This document shows, piece by piece, positions 24,690 to 36,644 of a stretch of DNA of 64,000 nucleotides; the first letter of the stretch is position 1, and each line of letters begins with the position of its first letter. Location of the stretch: contig PUFA01000105.1 in NCBI GenBank assembly GCA_003508835.1, forward strand, positions 4,340,001 to 4,404,000. The letters run 5' to 3'. A program made the translations under genes and the position numbers. The notes beneath the pieces were generated by a model. That model had not been told where the DNA came from. It was given only the letters and a program-made list of their open reading frames with translations, and did no database searches. Source of the DNA: Eonycteris spelaea (Eukaryota > Chordata > Mammalia > Chiroptera > Pteropodidae).

Positions 24690-25285
24690 TTCACATGGAT
24701 TCCTCTTAATTGAGCTCCTTGCCTCCATTATTAAGCCTCTGAAAACTTTCTCTACCCTGGATCCATACCGACTGACAAAAAAGTCAGATTTGACTCTAAT
24801 ATTTGTTCAAAGCCTTCCCATGCTTTTGTTATAACATCCACGTTTCTTAACACGATATGCATTAACATTATTATTTACTCAACATCATCTCTCTTTCGTC
24901 TTCACCTTTAACTCTGCATTTCGACCAAATTTGGTTTTAAAACCCAAACACTTTAACATCTCAGAAAAGCATTGTACGTGTTGCTTCGTCACTGCCATCT
25001 GTGTTTTATTTAACACAGACTTCTTGCCTTGTAGCCCTTAATTTAATTGGTATTTAATCTTCAAAGCCTTCTTTGACACTCCATCTTAACATGTCACTCT
25101 GGGTTTTATTTCCTTCCAACATGTTCTATAGCCTTCTGCACCTATTTATAATAGCTTTGAATTGACTGTATATAAGCATTTGCCTCTTCACATGGGCTCT
25201 GTACCTAGCAATGGTAAGGAACAGACCTACCTAATTCACTATTTGATCTCAACACTCAGCGCTGTGCCTTTTATATTACCAGCTT
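24690..25285 (+). mobile_element. Probable L2 LINE fragment, sense
   Basis: Pyrimidine-rich sequence with L2-like blocks in order: 'tcaaagccttcccatgctt', 'cttcaaagccttctttgaca' and a tail-like 'caacactcagcgctgtgcct'. The last corresponds to the L2 end block 'cccagtgcctggaacagtgcct'. It is poorly conserved, so the extent is uncertain. Confidence 0.5.
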
Positions 25286-25289
25286 ATAG

Positions 25290-26395
25290 ACTTAAATTTA
25301 TTCCTCATTTTTCTGAAATCGAACAAGTATAATTTTTAAAATAGAAAATACAGATTTTTTTTTTGTAGGGGAGAACAAAGGATCTGCGAATCGAGAGTTC
25401 ATATGTGACAGTAATGATTGTAGAAAACAATTTTAGATAGTTGCCACTAAGTTAGGTTGCAGAGAGTTTTAAGTAACCAGATGAAAAAAAAATTGGAAAA
25501 TATACTAAAGACTTAAAGAAAGTTTTAGAAGTTGTTGTACATGGATGCAACCCAATAAAAAATGTTTTACTAAGGTTAATATAATGGTGAAATGTGGGAT
25601 GAATCAAAGAGAAAAGTTTAAGAGCTTAGAAAGCACTTATGAGGCTTGTAGCATTCATATAAACCATAAGAATGACGATATAAGGTGAGAGACGGGAGAA
25701 ATACCCATCTATTCCATTACGGTAGAATTGAAGGTAGTGAAGTTTGTGACAGATAAGTATGCAGACACCAAGAGTAATAAGTGAAAGGTTTCCCTTTTGA
25801 TGTATCGGATGTTCCCCAAAATGAAAGCAGTATTATCTGCAAAGAGACTAGGAAACAATGTTGAGAAAGAGTCCTGTAGGGTGGAAAATGAGAGGGACTT
25901 GCCAAAGAACTCGTTAAATTTCTACTGAACCATCCTGGCCCCAGTGGAGATGGGAGCCACAGATCTGCAAAGCCACTAATTAAAACTTTAATGAGATGTT
26001 CTCCAGCAATGTTCAACTACACCAGTAGACATGAATGAAAGATAATGTAGATATATTATAGATCTGAATTCACTAAGAATTAGAGACTAAAAGAATTGAA
26101 AGAGATAAAGCTTAATGCAAGAGGCAAGAGCCATGGGATGTCAAGGGAAGAGACAGCAAGAAGTAGAGACAAGAACAAAACATATCTGGGAGTAAAAGAC
26201 AAGGTAATGTACTAGATAACTCAGTGTATTCACATAACTGAATCCGTAGACTAAAAATGGTGGAGAGGTAGGATTTGTGGTCTAGGAATGAGATTTAGAC
26301 TTATACTTTCAAAGGTCGAGCAGTTCAAGGCATTGTCTATGGAAGAGGTTAGCTAAATGTGAACCTGAGGTCAGGGTATTTTATGGGATCCTCTG
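25290..26395. other. Unassigned purine-rich DNA
   Basis: Long G/A-rich tracts, for example 26050-26210, that may be a very old repeat in antisense. I could not tie them to a family. The 99-codon minus-strand frame 25717-26016 has no recognisable domain. Confidence 0.45.
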
Positions 26396-26397
26396 AT

Positions 26398-26530
26398 TGA
26401 TATCTGTCTCCTCTATTGGAAAGTGATTTGCACAATGGCCAGGCTCATGTCTGCTTTTGCTCAATCTATTATCCTCAGTGCCTATCATAGTGTCTAGAAA
26501 TAGCAAGAGATCCCTAAATACAACTTTTAT
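26398..26530 (+). mobile_element. L2 LINE 3' tail, sense
   Basis: 'tatctgtctcctctattgg', 'atcctcagtgcctatcatag' and a decayed terminal 'aaatacaacttttatgaaag' follow the L2 3' end order ('ttgtctgtctcccccac', 'cctcagtgcctagaacagtg', 'aataaatatttgttgaatg'). Confidence 0.72.
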
Positions 26531-26764
26531 GAAAGGGAATTATGCAAGTAAGTCAGGGACTTTCAGAGTGGGGTATGAATGGTTGCCCAGAAGGACTTTG
26601 AATTTGATAGTTGGATAAAAGTTAGGCTAAAGTCCCTTCCCCTCAACACTTAAATAATTGCTAATTGACAACAATAGAAAGAGACCAAAGCCGATTGAAG
26701 CAGACAGCAAGAGCTGTCACATAAAAGACTGGGGGGAAAAAATAAGAGGAAAGACAAGAGAGAA

Positions 26765-27065
26765 TAACTTTTAGACTCCACAAACATTTATTAATTTTCC
26801 ACTGTGTACAAGGTCTTAGTTTGAGAATCATCTGTGCATAGAATAGACATGGTCCATGACCTGCTCCAGTGTTCATATCAGGGATGCAAACTTTAAATTA
26901 TTAAAATAAAAAATAATAAGTAATTCAAATGGAGCTAAATGTGTTAAAAATACGTAGGTTTTCAGAGGAATAATCTGTATACAAGTATGTTTATGTTGCA
27001 TAATGAAGAACAAGTGGCAGTTAGATTGATGGAAAGGACTGGGTGGGGTAGCGTTCCAGGCAGGT
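26765..27065 (-). mobile_element. L2 LINE 3' region, antisense
   Basis: 'caaacatttattaattttcc', 'gacatggtccatgacctgc' and, about 150 bases on, 'ggggtagcgttccaggcagg' correspond to the complement of the L2 3' end ('caaatatttattgagcacc', 'gacatggtccctgccctc', 'agcattccaggcag'). Confidence 0.72.
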
Positions 27066-27129
27066 AAGTATATGTAGCCATTAAAAATGTTATAAATAAT
27101 TACTCCCCAAGGATTGTCTTTTGGAAACG

Positions 27130-27151
27130 TTAGGGGAAAAAAAAAAAAACA
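27130..27151. repeat. A-rich homopolymer run
   Basis: A short A-run ending in 'acaacaa'. No transposon tail could be matched to it. Confidence 0.8.
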
Positions 27152-27189
27152 ACAATTCTAAATGGATTGAAATGAGTTTCTACTGAGAG

Positions 27190-28535
27190 GCTCAGACCAA
27201 AACATAAAAACTACTGTCTGCCCCACTCTTTCGTTCCCACCTCACGTGCAATCTGTCAGCAGTTTCTAGAGCCTGCTTCTTCAAAATACGGATTCCATTT
27301 CTTCAGTTCTCACCACCTCATCCACTACCACTTAGCCCAAGCCATTTTCATCTCTCATCTGTACTGTGGCAGGATTTTCATACACCACTTCTCTGCTTCC
27401 AGCTTGGCAACAAGAATTGATGCCGGACAGGGTGAATCCCCACCAAGCAGGACTCACATCCTCTGCCAAGAGAGCGTCAGTGAGGGTTCTTGACCGAGTG
27501 TAGGAAAGAATTCAGGCGCACACAGTTAGAATCAAAAGGGAAGTTTAGACAGAGCATGATTTCCTCTCATAGACGGGGAGTGAGAGAGACAGACGGAGGG
27601 CGAGAGGGACTGAGAGGAACCCCGAGTTGTTCAGGGAGCTCAGTTCATGTCATTCTTAGTTTCTATGAATTACAATTTAAAGACTTTGTTCACCTGGTTC
27701 CCTTTGATGATTTGGGTATACAGCGTGGAAGGCGTGCTCACAGTCTCAGCTTCTGTTCTACAGGTTCCCCACAGTTTGGCCACAGGGAATGAGTGGTTGG
27801 ATTTCTTTTGTGTACGGTATGACTTAAAGACTCTGGATATAGCTTGGTTTAGCATTTGGTTCTAATGCCTCTACCCTACATCCAAATAATCTTGTAAAGA
27901 GGCAAATCAGACCATCCACCACCACTTTTGAACATCCCAATCAGTGAATTTCTAAATAATCTTAGAGTACATTCGAAACTTCATGATAATCTACAAAGAT
28001 GGAACATGTGGCTGCTACATTAGTTCTGGCCCTGGTCCCATGATTTCCTCCCCAAATTTACTCACTTTAGTCCACCTGTTTTCCCACTCCTTTGGCATAC
28101 AAAGCTCATTCTGGCCTCATGGCTTTGAACATTCTGCCTAATCCTTCTTCCCTCAGGTATATGCAACCTTGTTATTGAGGTTTCTGGACTCATTCATGCC
28201 TTTGATCTTTACCGCCCACCCAAACTTTATATCCCCCTCCTGGGTCTCATTTCTATGACACTTCTTAATATTTTCATTTATGTTACTTATTGATTTATTA
28301 TGTGTCTGCGTGAGTATATACACATACAATGCATACATATCCAAAAACGCAAATAAATAAAAAATAGAGGCATAGATGTAAATAGAAATACTATGACTTC
28401 TCTATCAGAATATAATTTCCATAAAGAGAGACAGGTATTGGCTGACTTGTTCAGTCTTGCTTCTCCAGATTGAGAAGAGTATCTAGTTCAGTATGTGCTC
28501 AATGCATTTTTGATGATTGCATAAAATGAACCATA
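27190..28535 (+). mobile_element. L2 LINE copy, sense, split by a later insertion
   Basis: The 5' part (27190-27411) carries L2 blocks such as 'cttcaaaatacggattcc', 'ttctcaccacctcatccac' and 'cttctctgcttccagc'. The 3' part (about 27880-28535) resumes with 'gcaaatcagaccatccacc', goes on to 'ttctggcctcatggctttg' and ends with the tail words 'cagtatgtgctcaatgc'. The two parts are collinear in L2, so the roughly 460-bp middle segment was inserted later. An AT-rich repeat has grown in the tail region near 28310-28350. Confidence 0.75.
27412..27875 (-). mobile_element. LTR-like insertion (probably endogenous retrovirus solo LTR), antisense
   Basis: This segment interrupts the L2 copy. It is richer in G+C and CpG, and holds 'aggaaagaattcaggcgcac' with a following 'aagggaagtttag'. 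I associate that arrangement with the complement of the polyadenylation-side region of ERV1-type LTRs. No gag, pol or env sequence flanks it, so it would be a solo LTR or a fragment. Terminal TG/CA and the target duplication are not clear by eye. The frames at 27490-27865 fall inside and show no domain. Strand and class are tentative. Confidence 0.45.
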
Positions 28536-28539
28536 GGGT

Positions 28540-30890
28540 GTTTTGAAATAGCTTTTAAAAATGACTATACTTTGATGCTATGTATACCTTCATAAAGTCA
28601 TTATGTTAGTAATTTGATAATTAAATATATTGTTAATATTTCCCTTGAACTAGATCTGAAAACTACAAACTATTTGGTTGCAATATCCTCTTAGGCACAT
28701 ACATTTGATCACTACCGTTTCTTTCCTTATGTTGTTCCTCTAGTTTCCATATCAGGAAGTTAGTGTTGAATTATCTTTTATGGAAAATTCCTTTTGCTTG
28801 TGATACCAGAGAATATCCTCATCCTCCGAATGGAAATAGCTCATTGTCCCTTCAGTATCAAAATATTTGCTTATGTAATACTAATAATTAGTATTCTATA
28901 TTATAGATATGTGATTTATGGTATGTCCCTGTAAAACTATAAGCTTTGGTGGCATGATGTGTATAAGCATTTAAAAACAAAATGAGCAAGCAAATAAACA
29001 AACAAACAGCAAGATTTTAATTATCTTTTTATTCTTCTGTTAAGCTTTATTTCTTGTTCAAACCTGAGTGTTATTTCATAGTACCTTCTCTTCCTCCCTG
29101 TGAATCATCCTTCTCAATCCAACCAAAATTATGCACACATTAAAATGTACAAGTTGGAAAAAATCCATTGAAATAAGATTGCATTTAATTTCGAGGTATC
29201 TCATTTACCAATTTAAGTGAGAAATTAAATGTTATCGAATTAATGTCAGTGTAACATGATTGGTGTCTCTAATAGTACAATAATCAAGTTGCTGTTTGAT
29301 CAGAAAAAAAGAATGAACTATTAAACAATATTCAGAGAAGGTAGGCGTTTTAACCTTTTCTATAAATTTCAAATATAGTTCTAGAATCAAATATTGTTCC
29401 TCTTCATCTTTTTCCTATACTTCTATATGTTTTGGCATTGATGTAATAAATAATTAGGAGCAGATTTATGTGAGTTTCTGTGAATTTCCAATCTAACTAT
29501 AAATTCTAAAAAAAAAAAAATGTGACTCAATATTCTGATTGCAAACAAGCACACTGACATTATATCGAAATAAATGAGTTTGTTTATGCTCAAAGGAGAG
29601 GTTTGTTTTGCTATGTATTCCTTATAGACCTGGCTATATAATTTTCTTCTGTGAAATTTCAAGGGAATACAAAGTAGCTCTGAAAATACCATTTAGAAAG
29701 CTCTCCAAAGACACCTTATGACAATGTTATTTTATGTTTACATAGCCCTGGGCATAAAATATTGCTAATCTTAATCTTTATATTTATTGCAATGTAATAA
29801 TTTACCCCAAATAGCTCAATTAGGGCTTAATCATGCTCTCTTCTCTTTAATATTACTGTCTTGAGTCAGATTCCTGTGAATATTCTCAATATTTGCTTCA
29901 GCTAGAGTTAAGTGATAACAAGGCTAGAAGGAAAAAAGCAAAACAACTCACAATTGTATTCCTTATAAGAAACGTGAAGATTGATTTCGCTATACCATTA
30001 TATACGTGTTAATTATTATCAAGTTTAGATGTAGGGAAATGATTTGGCTTCTTTGTTTGTTTTGAATATTTTTTAAAATAACCTGAGTTTCAGTAACATA
30101 TTTGAATGTATATCTATATGGTAAATATGTCTATTTTTTAATTATTTTTTAAGATACAGATATACTACGTAACACATATTATATTTTATATACCATAGTT
30201 TAACAGCTACTATTTTACACAGTAGCTTAACGACCCATTTATTCCTAGAATTTTTCATTTGAGTCACACTCTGATTCGTGAAGTTCATGCTTGTCTATAA
30301 AATTCGTGTTTTTGTTGGAATAACATCAGTAATCCCCACGGAGAATTAAAACCCCCCATCGCCCACTACGAAATCAAATGTCTTTTATTCTCTTAGGCCA
30401 CCGAAGTGGCATGTAATCATTCTCAATGAATGTGAACACTTACAATCAAAACCCCTGCCTAAAGGAATTATCGTGTAGGGACTCCCCAGTAATCCACAAC
30501 ATTCATCCAAAGAACTAACACTGTTCTTTCCTGTGCGAGCAGCCTCTATGCTAAGTGCTGAGGCTGTCTTCTGAAAGACTCATTCCATACTAGAAGCCTC
30601 TTCTAAGGACCAAAGGTAGTCTTTCAAGCAAGGATTCTTCTCACTTGGGAAGTGAGTGTTAGTCATTTTTTCTTCTTCATAATGCAAAGTATACCTGCCC
30701 AACTCATCCAGAGTTACACCCATCGACACCAGTGTCTCCTAGGGTTCCAGTAAAGGGCTTTCTCTTCTCCTCCCAGCCAGCCCACCTCTACCCACCTCAG
30801 TTTCATAGTAAATTTTTATTTAAAGTTATTACTACAAAGCACTGTATACAAACTGTGATTACGTTTATAAGTATGTCTTCTTTTGATAGT
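28540..30890. other. Unassigned DNA
   Basis: Mostly AT-rich with no recognised repeat. The 30300-30720 part is richer in G+C, non-repetitive by eye, and noted in the findings. An A-run lies near 29508-29520. Confidence 0.5.
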
Positions 30891-30894
30891 TTTG

Positions 30895-31075
30895 TAGTTA
30901 ACTATCTTCTTAGGTGGACTATTTTATTCAACTCCCATCTTGAGCCTGTAAAATAAAGATTATTACCTTCATTGCATTCCTGAGGAAATTGAGTCTCAAA
31001 AGTCGCAGCTTGTCTAATATAACCTAGCAAGTGGGCAGTAGAAACTAGATAGTCTTATATACTCCAGAATCCTAA
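30895..31075 (-). mobile_element. MIR SINE, antisense
   Basis: 'taaagattattaccttcatt', 'tgaggaaattgagtctcaa' and 'aacctagcaagtgggcag' are the complement of the MIR core in order. Confidence 0.85.
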
Positions 31076-31079
31076 TATT

Positions 31080-32715
31080 CCCCAGTCTGTTTTCTGTCAG
31101 AATTCGGATAAACCATTTTTAAAATGCATAGAACATTTGAAGTCAGTTTTCGTGTATTTTTCTGACCAAAATGAAGAGGAGTAAATACCTACTCAAGAAC
31201 TAATTTTGCCCTCTTGACCATGTCAATAATATTAAACTAATAAAAGTGTAAAAATGCTAGTGAAAGGTGGTATACACCCGAGAAAAAGCAATAAGCAAGT
31301 GATTAAATTTTAGGGAAGGTTAACGCTTTCCCTTTTAAAAAAGAAGTGAGAATTTTTTTAAAGCCAATCGGTCACTTAACACTTATTCATCTATATAAGT
31401 AAGTTGTGTGATTCTCATTATAACTTCCCTCGAGGTGAATACTATTTTGGTATAATAGTAAGAAAATGGATGGGCTAGACAAAATGAAATGCAAGTAATT
31501 TGATATAATTTTTCAGGAGAGCTTTTAGGAAACCAATTTTTTCTTTCGTTTCAATGATAGAAATTACACATAAATGATGTAAAATATGAGAAAAGAACAA
31601 GACAAGAAATTCTTAATTTCACTTTTGTTTATTCTAAAGGGTAGGATGTATGGTGGGATTTTGTTGTTGATATTTATATTTATTTATTTATTTTTGGTTT
31701 TGAATTATATTCCATCATCTTCAAATAAGTTATTTTAGGTCCTTTCTTATTTGGCAGTATTTTTCCTTTAGAAATTGTATGTATAATTTCTAATACATGT
31801 ATATATTTTATATTCGCCTTTGTTGGAAGAGTGTATTCAATGGACACTTTAAAAGGCTGAGGGTCATGTTACTAATCTCATTTAACAAAATGAGAAATTA
31901 TACTAATTCTTAAACAAATATATTTCTTAGGTAAGACTGAAAGATGGCAAAAATTACAATTTGCAGTGCATTTTTCTATTAGTTGTAGCTTAAGTGACCG
32001 AACTGTCATAAAGAGAAAATGCTAATGAAACCAAAATACAGCTAAAATAAATGAAATGCTTTTAAAAATCATGTTTTTGGTGTGTGTGTACATGCATGTC
32101 AGTGTGTGCATGTGCTAAGCAAGATTTCTCTTTATATTAATTTTCTCATCATTTAAGATGGTTGTAAAATAATTGAGTATCCTTAAAAGAGGTAACTTTG
32201 AGAGAAGCCAAAGTTATAAATTACATGACATGCAAAGTGAAATGTACTCAGTACAGGAATATATATGACTCTAACATTTAATTTGTTTTCTGAGTTACTA
32301 TAAAATATTTTGTAAGCATTTAAATGTTCTAATAGTGCTCTACACCAGCATCTAGAGTTAATTTATTTCGGATGTGGGGAAAATCATAGGAAAAAAAATA
32401 ATAGTGTTATAAAGTATATATACATACATTATATTTGTATAGATACATGTATGTATATACACACAAATCTTTTGTTTTGGCAGTTTGTCATTAAGAAAGA
32501 CACATTAAACAAGTTCTCAAATTTCTTGTGATTATATGCATCTGTGTTTGTGTGACCAGGTACTTACCTCGATACTGCTGAGGTAAGTTTATCTGTCCTT
32601 CAAAGAGATGTTTCATAGCAGGACTATAATAACAGCAGTGATTATATTAAAAATTCACATCTATTTTATGCTGTAAACATTTTAAAAGAAGGTAGGTTCT
32701 ACATTTTTATATATT
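31080..32715. other. Unassigned AT-rich DNA, one possible MIR
   Basis: Around 31385-31510 'gattctcattataacttccc' with a later 'agtaagaaaatggatggg' suggests a decayed antisense MIR. A TATT run lies at 31672-31695, and TA/TG/CA-rich words near 32075-32115 and 32415-32465. No gene was seen. Confidence 0.5.
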
Positions 32716-32719
32716 CCAT

Positions 32720-32875
32720 GGAAAAAGGAACTATGGAGTCTTGATAACCAACTTCTAAATTCTAGCTCACTCAGTTATTAGCTAAATTATTGGGAGAAGA
32801 AATTTAAGTTTCCTAAGCTTCAGCTTTTTCATGTGTAACTAATGGGAATAATAATTTCTACAGCAGACCAGATTT
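32720..32875 (+). mobile_element. MIR SINE fragment, sense
   Basis: 'ctagctcactcagttatta', 'aagtttcctaagcttcagc' and 'gggaataataatttctacag' follow the sense MIR core ('cactagctgtgtgac', 'cctcagtttcctc', 'gggataataatagtacc'). Confidence 0.75.
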
Positions 32876-32879
32876 TTAC

Positions 32880-34685
32880 TTGAATCATTCTTGCCCTTGG
32901 AGATGTGGGCAATTTAACTCAAACCTCCAAACTCTTTATCCTTACTTTCTCCAAATTTAAACAAATGTCTGACTTTATTGGCTTATAATCATCTTTGTCT
33001 CCTCTCAAATTAATACATGAGTCATAGCTTTTCTTTTTCTGGTTAACCCTTGAAAATCCATGGGTTAATGGAGCAAGGTCTCTTTAATTGATGTATTAAC
33101 AACTCCTTTTCAGAGTTAGACACCGTTTTCTCTTTGTCATTTGGCGATCATTGCTTTACGCTCCACAGCCTTCTAAGTGTCTTTGAGCCACACCCATGGG
33201 GCCTTTCCACTGGGAAGAATATTGCAGACACCCTCTCTGCCTTAATTCAACACACACGCACATGCACGGTCACGTGCGCATACATATGCTTTGCATGAGA
33301 CAATTCAATGTGTTAAAAAAAAAAACACTTCTATCTTTTTCTATCACATTGCATGGTCACTCCAGTACTTAAATAGACTAATGTTTCAAAAATCCATAAT
33401 AGTACACAGTGCTACAATCATTGCATTTTAGTTTTTCTTCCCTTCGAACACTGCAATCTTCATTCAATGGTATGGATTCTTAAACATGTATTTTCAATCT
33501 ATATAAATAGCACTTGCTACTATTTTCTTGCTAAAATCCTTCCCCCAAAACACATCAGCCCTTTCTCTAAAGTTATAGACCACTTTTGGTGAAATACATG
33601 TGGCATTATGGAACTAAGAATTTACGTGCTGAAAGGTCCTATAATTAAAGCCTTAATTTCCTTCAATATAGTTTGAGCAGGCATTACAGGGTGTAAATAC
33701 TGTACTAATTTTCATGTAAAATTAACCTTTCCTTTGTGATCTTGGTGATATAAAATGATTCAATTGTAATGGAACCAAAAAGAACATATATTTGACACAG
33801 AAATTGATTTCTTGATTTTGTCATATTAAGACCTACAAGTACTGCCTTTGCATAGTGATGTCCTATGACATTGGTATTGATATCAAAAAAATAGAATAAC
33901 AAATTTATTATAATTAAAAGAAAAATGTCCTAGTCACAGGTTATATAGATTACATATAAGTAGCCTGATGGTGGTGTTACTAAAGACATTGTCTATTAAC
34001 ATTTTACATTATTAAAAGTTTTTGCTTTTCCCTTATTCATTCTCTATTGGTAGCATTTTATTTCTATAATTTACATTAAAAAGGTTAGCTACTTTTTATT
34101 ACTAGTTGGTAGCATTTAGTAGTGTCATTCACGCTTAGCAAAGAAGGAAATAAAAAGACGATAGAAAATATACAATAAAATTTGAGAATGTTGTGTTTGT
34201 GTGTGACAACTTTGAAGGCATGAGTGAGACTTTGAAGTGCTTTTGATAGCGATGCTATCAGGTGCATCAACCATGGGCATGGCTAACCTAGAAGACATAC
34301 CAAAATTTTAGAGACTATTTTTTTTACACAATTTTAACCAATGCGATAGCTTCAACACTATTGTTGTAGTGAGCTACAAAATAATATCCTGTATATAGCT
34401 TAGGGAGTTAGATAGCTGAGACTATGATCGAGCTGACATCCTATTATTCTAGGATGTTCTAGGAGGCAGAGATCTAAGAAACATGATTATGCTGCTGGTG
34501 GTTAATGGGGCTCCTTTCTCAGCAAATAACCTACTTTCTCTAGTACCTCAGATTAAAAGGTGAATGGACACCTTTTCTAAATATCTGCTCAAGAAAATGC
34601 CTTTAATGTGTAAATAATTTTACTTCGACATTTATTCATAAGTATTTATTTAGCAACTACTCAGTTCAGTTAGGTAGAGGTTTGT
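32880..34685. other. Unassigned DNA
   Basis: No recognised transposon. The 33050-33250 part is richer in G+C and holds a decayed CA tract with CpGs at 33248-33290. The remainder is AT-rich. No gene was seen. Confidence 0.5.
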
Positions 34686-34689
34686 CACT

Positions 34690-35035
34690 AATCCTTCTTT
34701 AGAAGTCATGGTGGATTGTAGTACTATTTGTATTTTTCTTGTTGCTTCACCACTATCAGCAGTTTAAACCATGTGGTTTGTAACACCTCTCAAGTGTAAG
34801 TGGTTATACTTCCTCACCCTGACGGACTCAGAATGACCGTGTAGCTTACTTTGGTCAATTTAATTAAAGCAAAAGTGATATATGCGTCATGTTTTCAGTA
34901 GGTGAAGAACTGATTCATGTTTGTTAAGACTGTTTCTTCTGTCATGAGGACCAGAAAATTTCTAGGTAGAGGCAGCGCCACAAGATTGAACCCCAAAATG
35001 ATAAGAATATTGAACAACACTTCAGGCAACACATT
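34690..35035 (+). repeat. Ancient interspersed repeat, family not named
   Basis: 'gtagcttactttggtcaatt' and later 'tgtcatgaggaccagaaaa' resemble a widespread old mammalian repeat whose sense strand I recall with 'gacttgctttggccaatggg'. The spacing fits an LTR-type relic. I cannot name the family reliably. Confidence 0.4.
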
Positions 35036-35039
35036 CTGA

Positions 35040-35770
35040 ACATGTAGCAAGATCTTTTCTGATCACTTTGCACTGTAGGAAAACATATCCTTTCAGGTTC
35101 ATGAAGAAATAATGCCATGCATAATATGCAAATTGCAGCATGTTATGTTAATTTCTTCCTATTTGACAACACATACAAGCATATGAAATACTAAGAATTG
35201 ATTAAATGTTGTTTCTCTAGTACATTTTTTTACTAGAAAATAAAGCTAAAATAATCAAGAAGTCAAAATCCTGAAAATCACAAGGCTTCTGTAGCTATAA
35301 TATTATGAAAAGCTTGCTTATACCTGAGATTATTTTTTATGGATTTTTCTTGGAAAATGATAGACTTCTAATATATAGTAAGCCATTTTAATATCCTAAA
35401 TTACTGTAATTTTGCAATAGTATAAACTACTGCTTTTTCTTAAAACAAAACATCAAGAACAAGTAAAATCGTATGTGCTATCTGATATTTTTCGGATTTC
35501 TTAAATAGAAATTATTTTAATGTGCTGAAATTAAAATGTTAATGTTAGAGCTTCAAAAAATAAAAAAAACCTAAAAGATATTTTGTTCTTTACTGTAATT
35601 CCACTTAAATAGAGAAGGAGAGAAAACAAAACTTAAAAAAAAAAAAAAAGAAAGACAACTCTGTTCTCTGAAAAGCAACTAGCAGTGATCCTGATCCTAG
35701 AAGGGTCTTGGCTCTGAAGAAACGGTAAACTTTGGTGCTTGGAAAGCCAACCTGCAGCTGCGTTAACTGA
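35040..35770. other. Unassigned AT-rich DNA
   Basis: Contains an A-run at about 35635-35649. No gene or recognised repeat before the MIR that follows. Confidence 0.55.
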
Positions 35771-35774
35771 CATG

Positions 35775-35972
35775 CGGTCTCAGCTCTGGGACTATAATAT
35801 CTGTGTGACATTGAGCAGGTTACTTAACCCTCCTTCGTGTGCTTCCTAGTTTGCAAAATGAGGATAGTAACAGTAGCTGCCTCGTGAGCGAGATGTGTTA
35901 ATTGAGCTAAGCCATGAAAAATGCTTAGGGCAACAGCTCATATGTTGGAAGCACTCAACGAGTGATTTTTTA
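35775..35972 (+). mobile_element. MIR SINE, sense, well preserved
   Basis: 'ctgtgtgacattgagcaggt', 'tacttaaccctccttcg', 'tttgcaaaatgaggatag' and a terminal 'ggaagcactcaacgag' follow the sense MIR consensus from the core to the 3' end. It is one of the best-preserved MIRs here. Confidence 0.93.
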
Positions 35973-35974
35973 CA

Positions 35975-36435
35975 ATCATAAGAAGGATGACCATTTCATC
36001 ATTCTCTCTGTAATGATTTCTCTAACAAACTTTGGATTAAACTTTGAATAGAAAAATTTTTTTACCCTGATATTGATGTTTTCTAAACATTCTTTTTATA
36101 CAGATATTATGTGAAGTGAATATCAATAAAAGTAATATAACTATTTGGACATTAAATATTCATTTATTGTTTTCAGTTTTAAATATTACATGATTTTAAA
36201 GGGATCGTTGTATTATACCATCAAATACTACTTACCAGCTAAAAATACAACCAAAGTTTAGCATAGGTTTTTAGAACAATGAAGCACTAGGTTTAGGGGT
36301 TAAATATATGTTTCAATGATACTTGAATAACACAGATGCATACATTAACTTATTTTTATTAAAAATACATTTATATTTTTCTTAATCAGTTATGAAATAT
36401 ATCAGAGTACACTCTTAACTCAATAATACTTGATT
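35975..36435. other. Unassigned AT-rich DNA
   Basis: Nothing recognised on either strand. Confidence 0.55.
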
Positions 36436-36439
36436 TCTT

Positions 36440-36640
36440 GGTTGTATAGCGAAGTGGTATTGGTAGTAGAGGAGAATGTTGACTAGCCTGATTGACCTGT
36501 GTAAATAGTCAAATTTTCAGTGTCCCGTTTTCTTATCTGTACAATATCAATAATATAAACCTACTTGATGTTGTGGTTTTAAGAAGAAAATGAATTAATG
36601 AAAATAAAGAATTGGCAGGATACATTGTGACTAGTTAACC
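36440..36640 (+). mobile_element. MIR SINE, sense
   Basis: 'tgacctgtgtaaatagtc', 'ttcttatctgtacaatatca' and 'aaatgaattaatgaaaataa' follow the sense MIR core and 3' half ('cctcatctgtaaaatggg', 'attaaatgagataatg'). Confidence 0.75.
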
Positions 36641-36644
36641 ATAG

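Noticed and set aside
27490..27865. Overlapping 100- and 72-codon frames
   Set aside because: They lie within the LTR-like insertion and match no retroviral or host protein I know.
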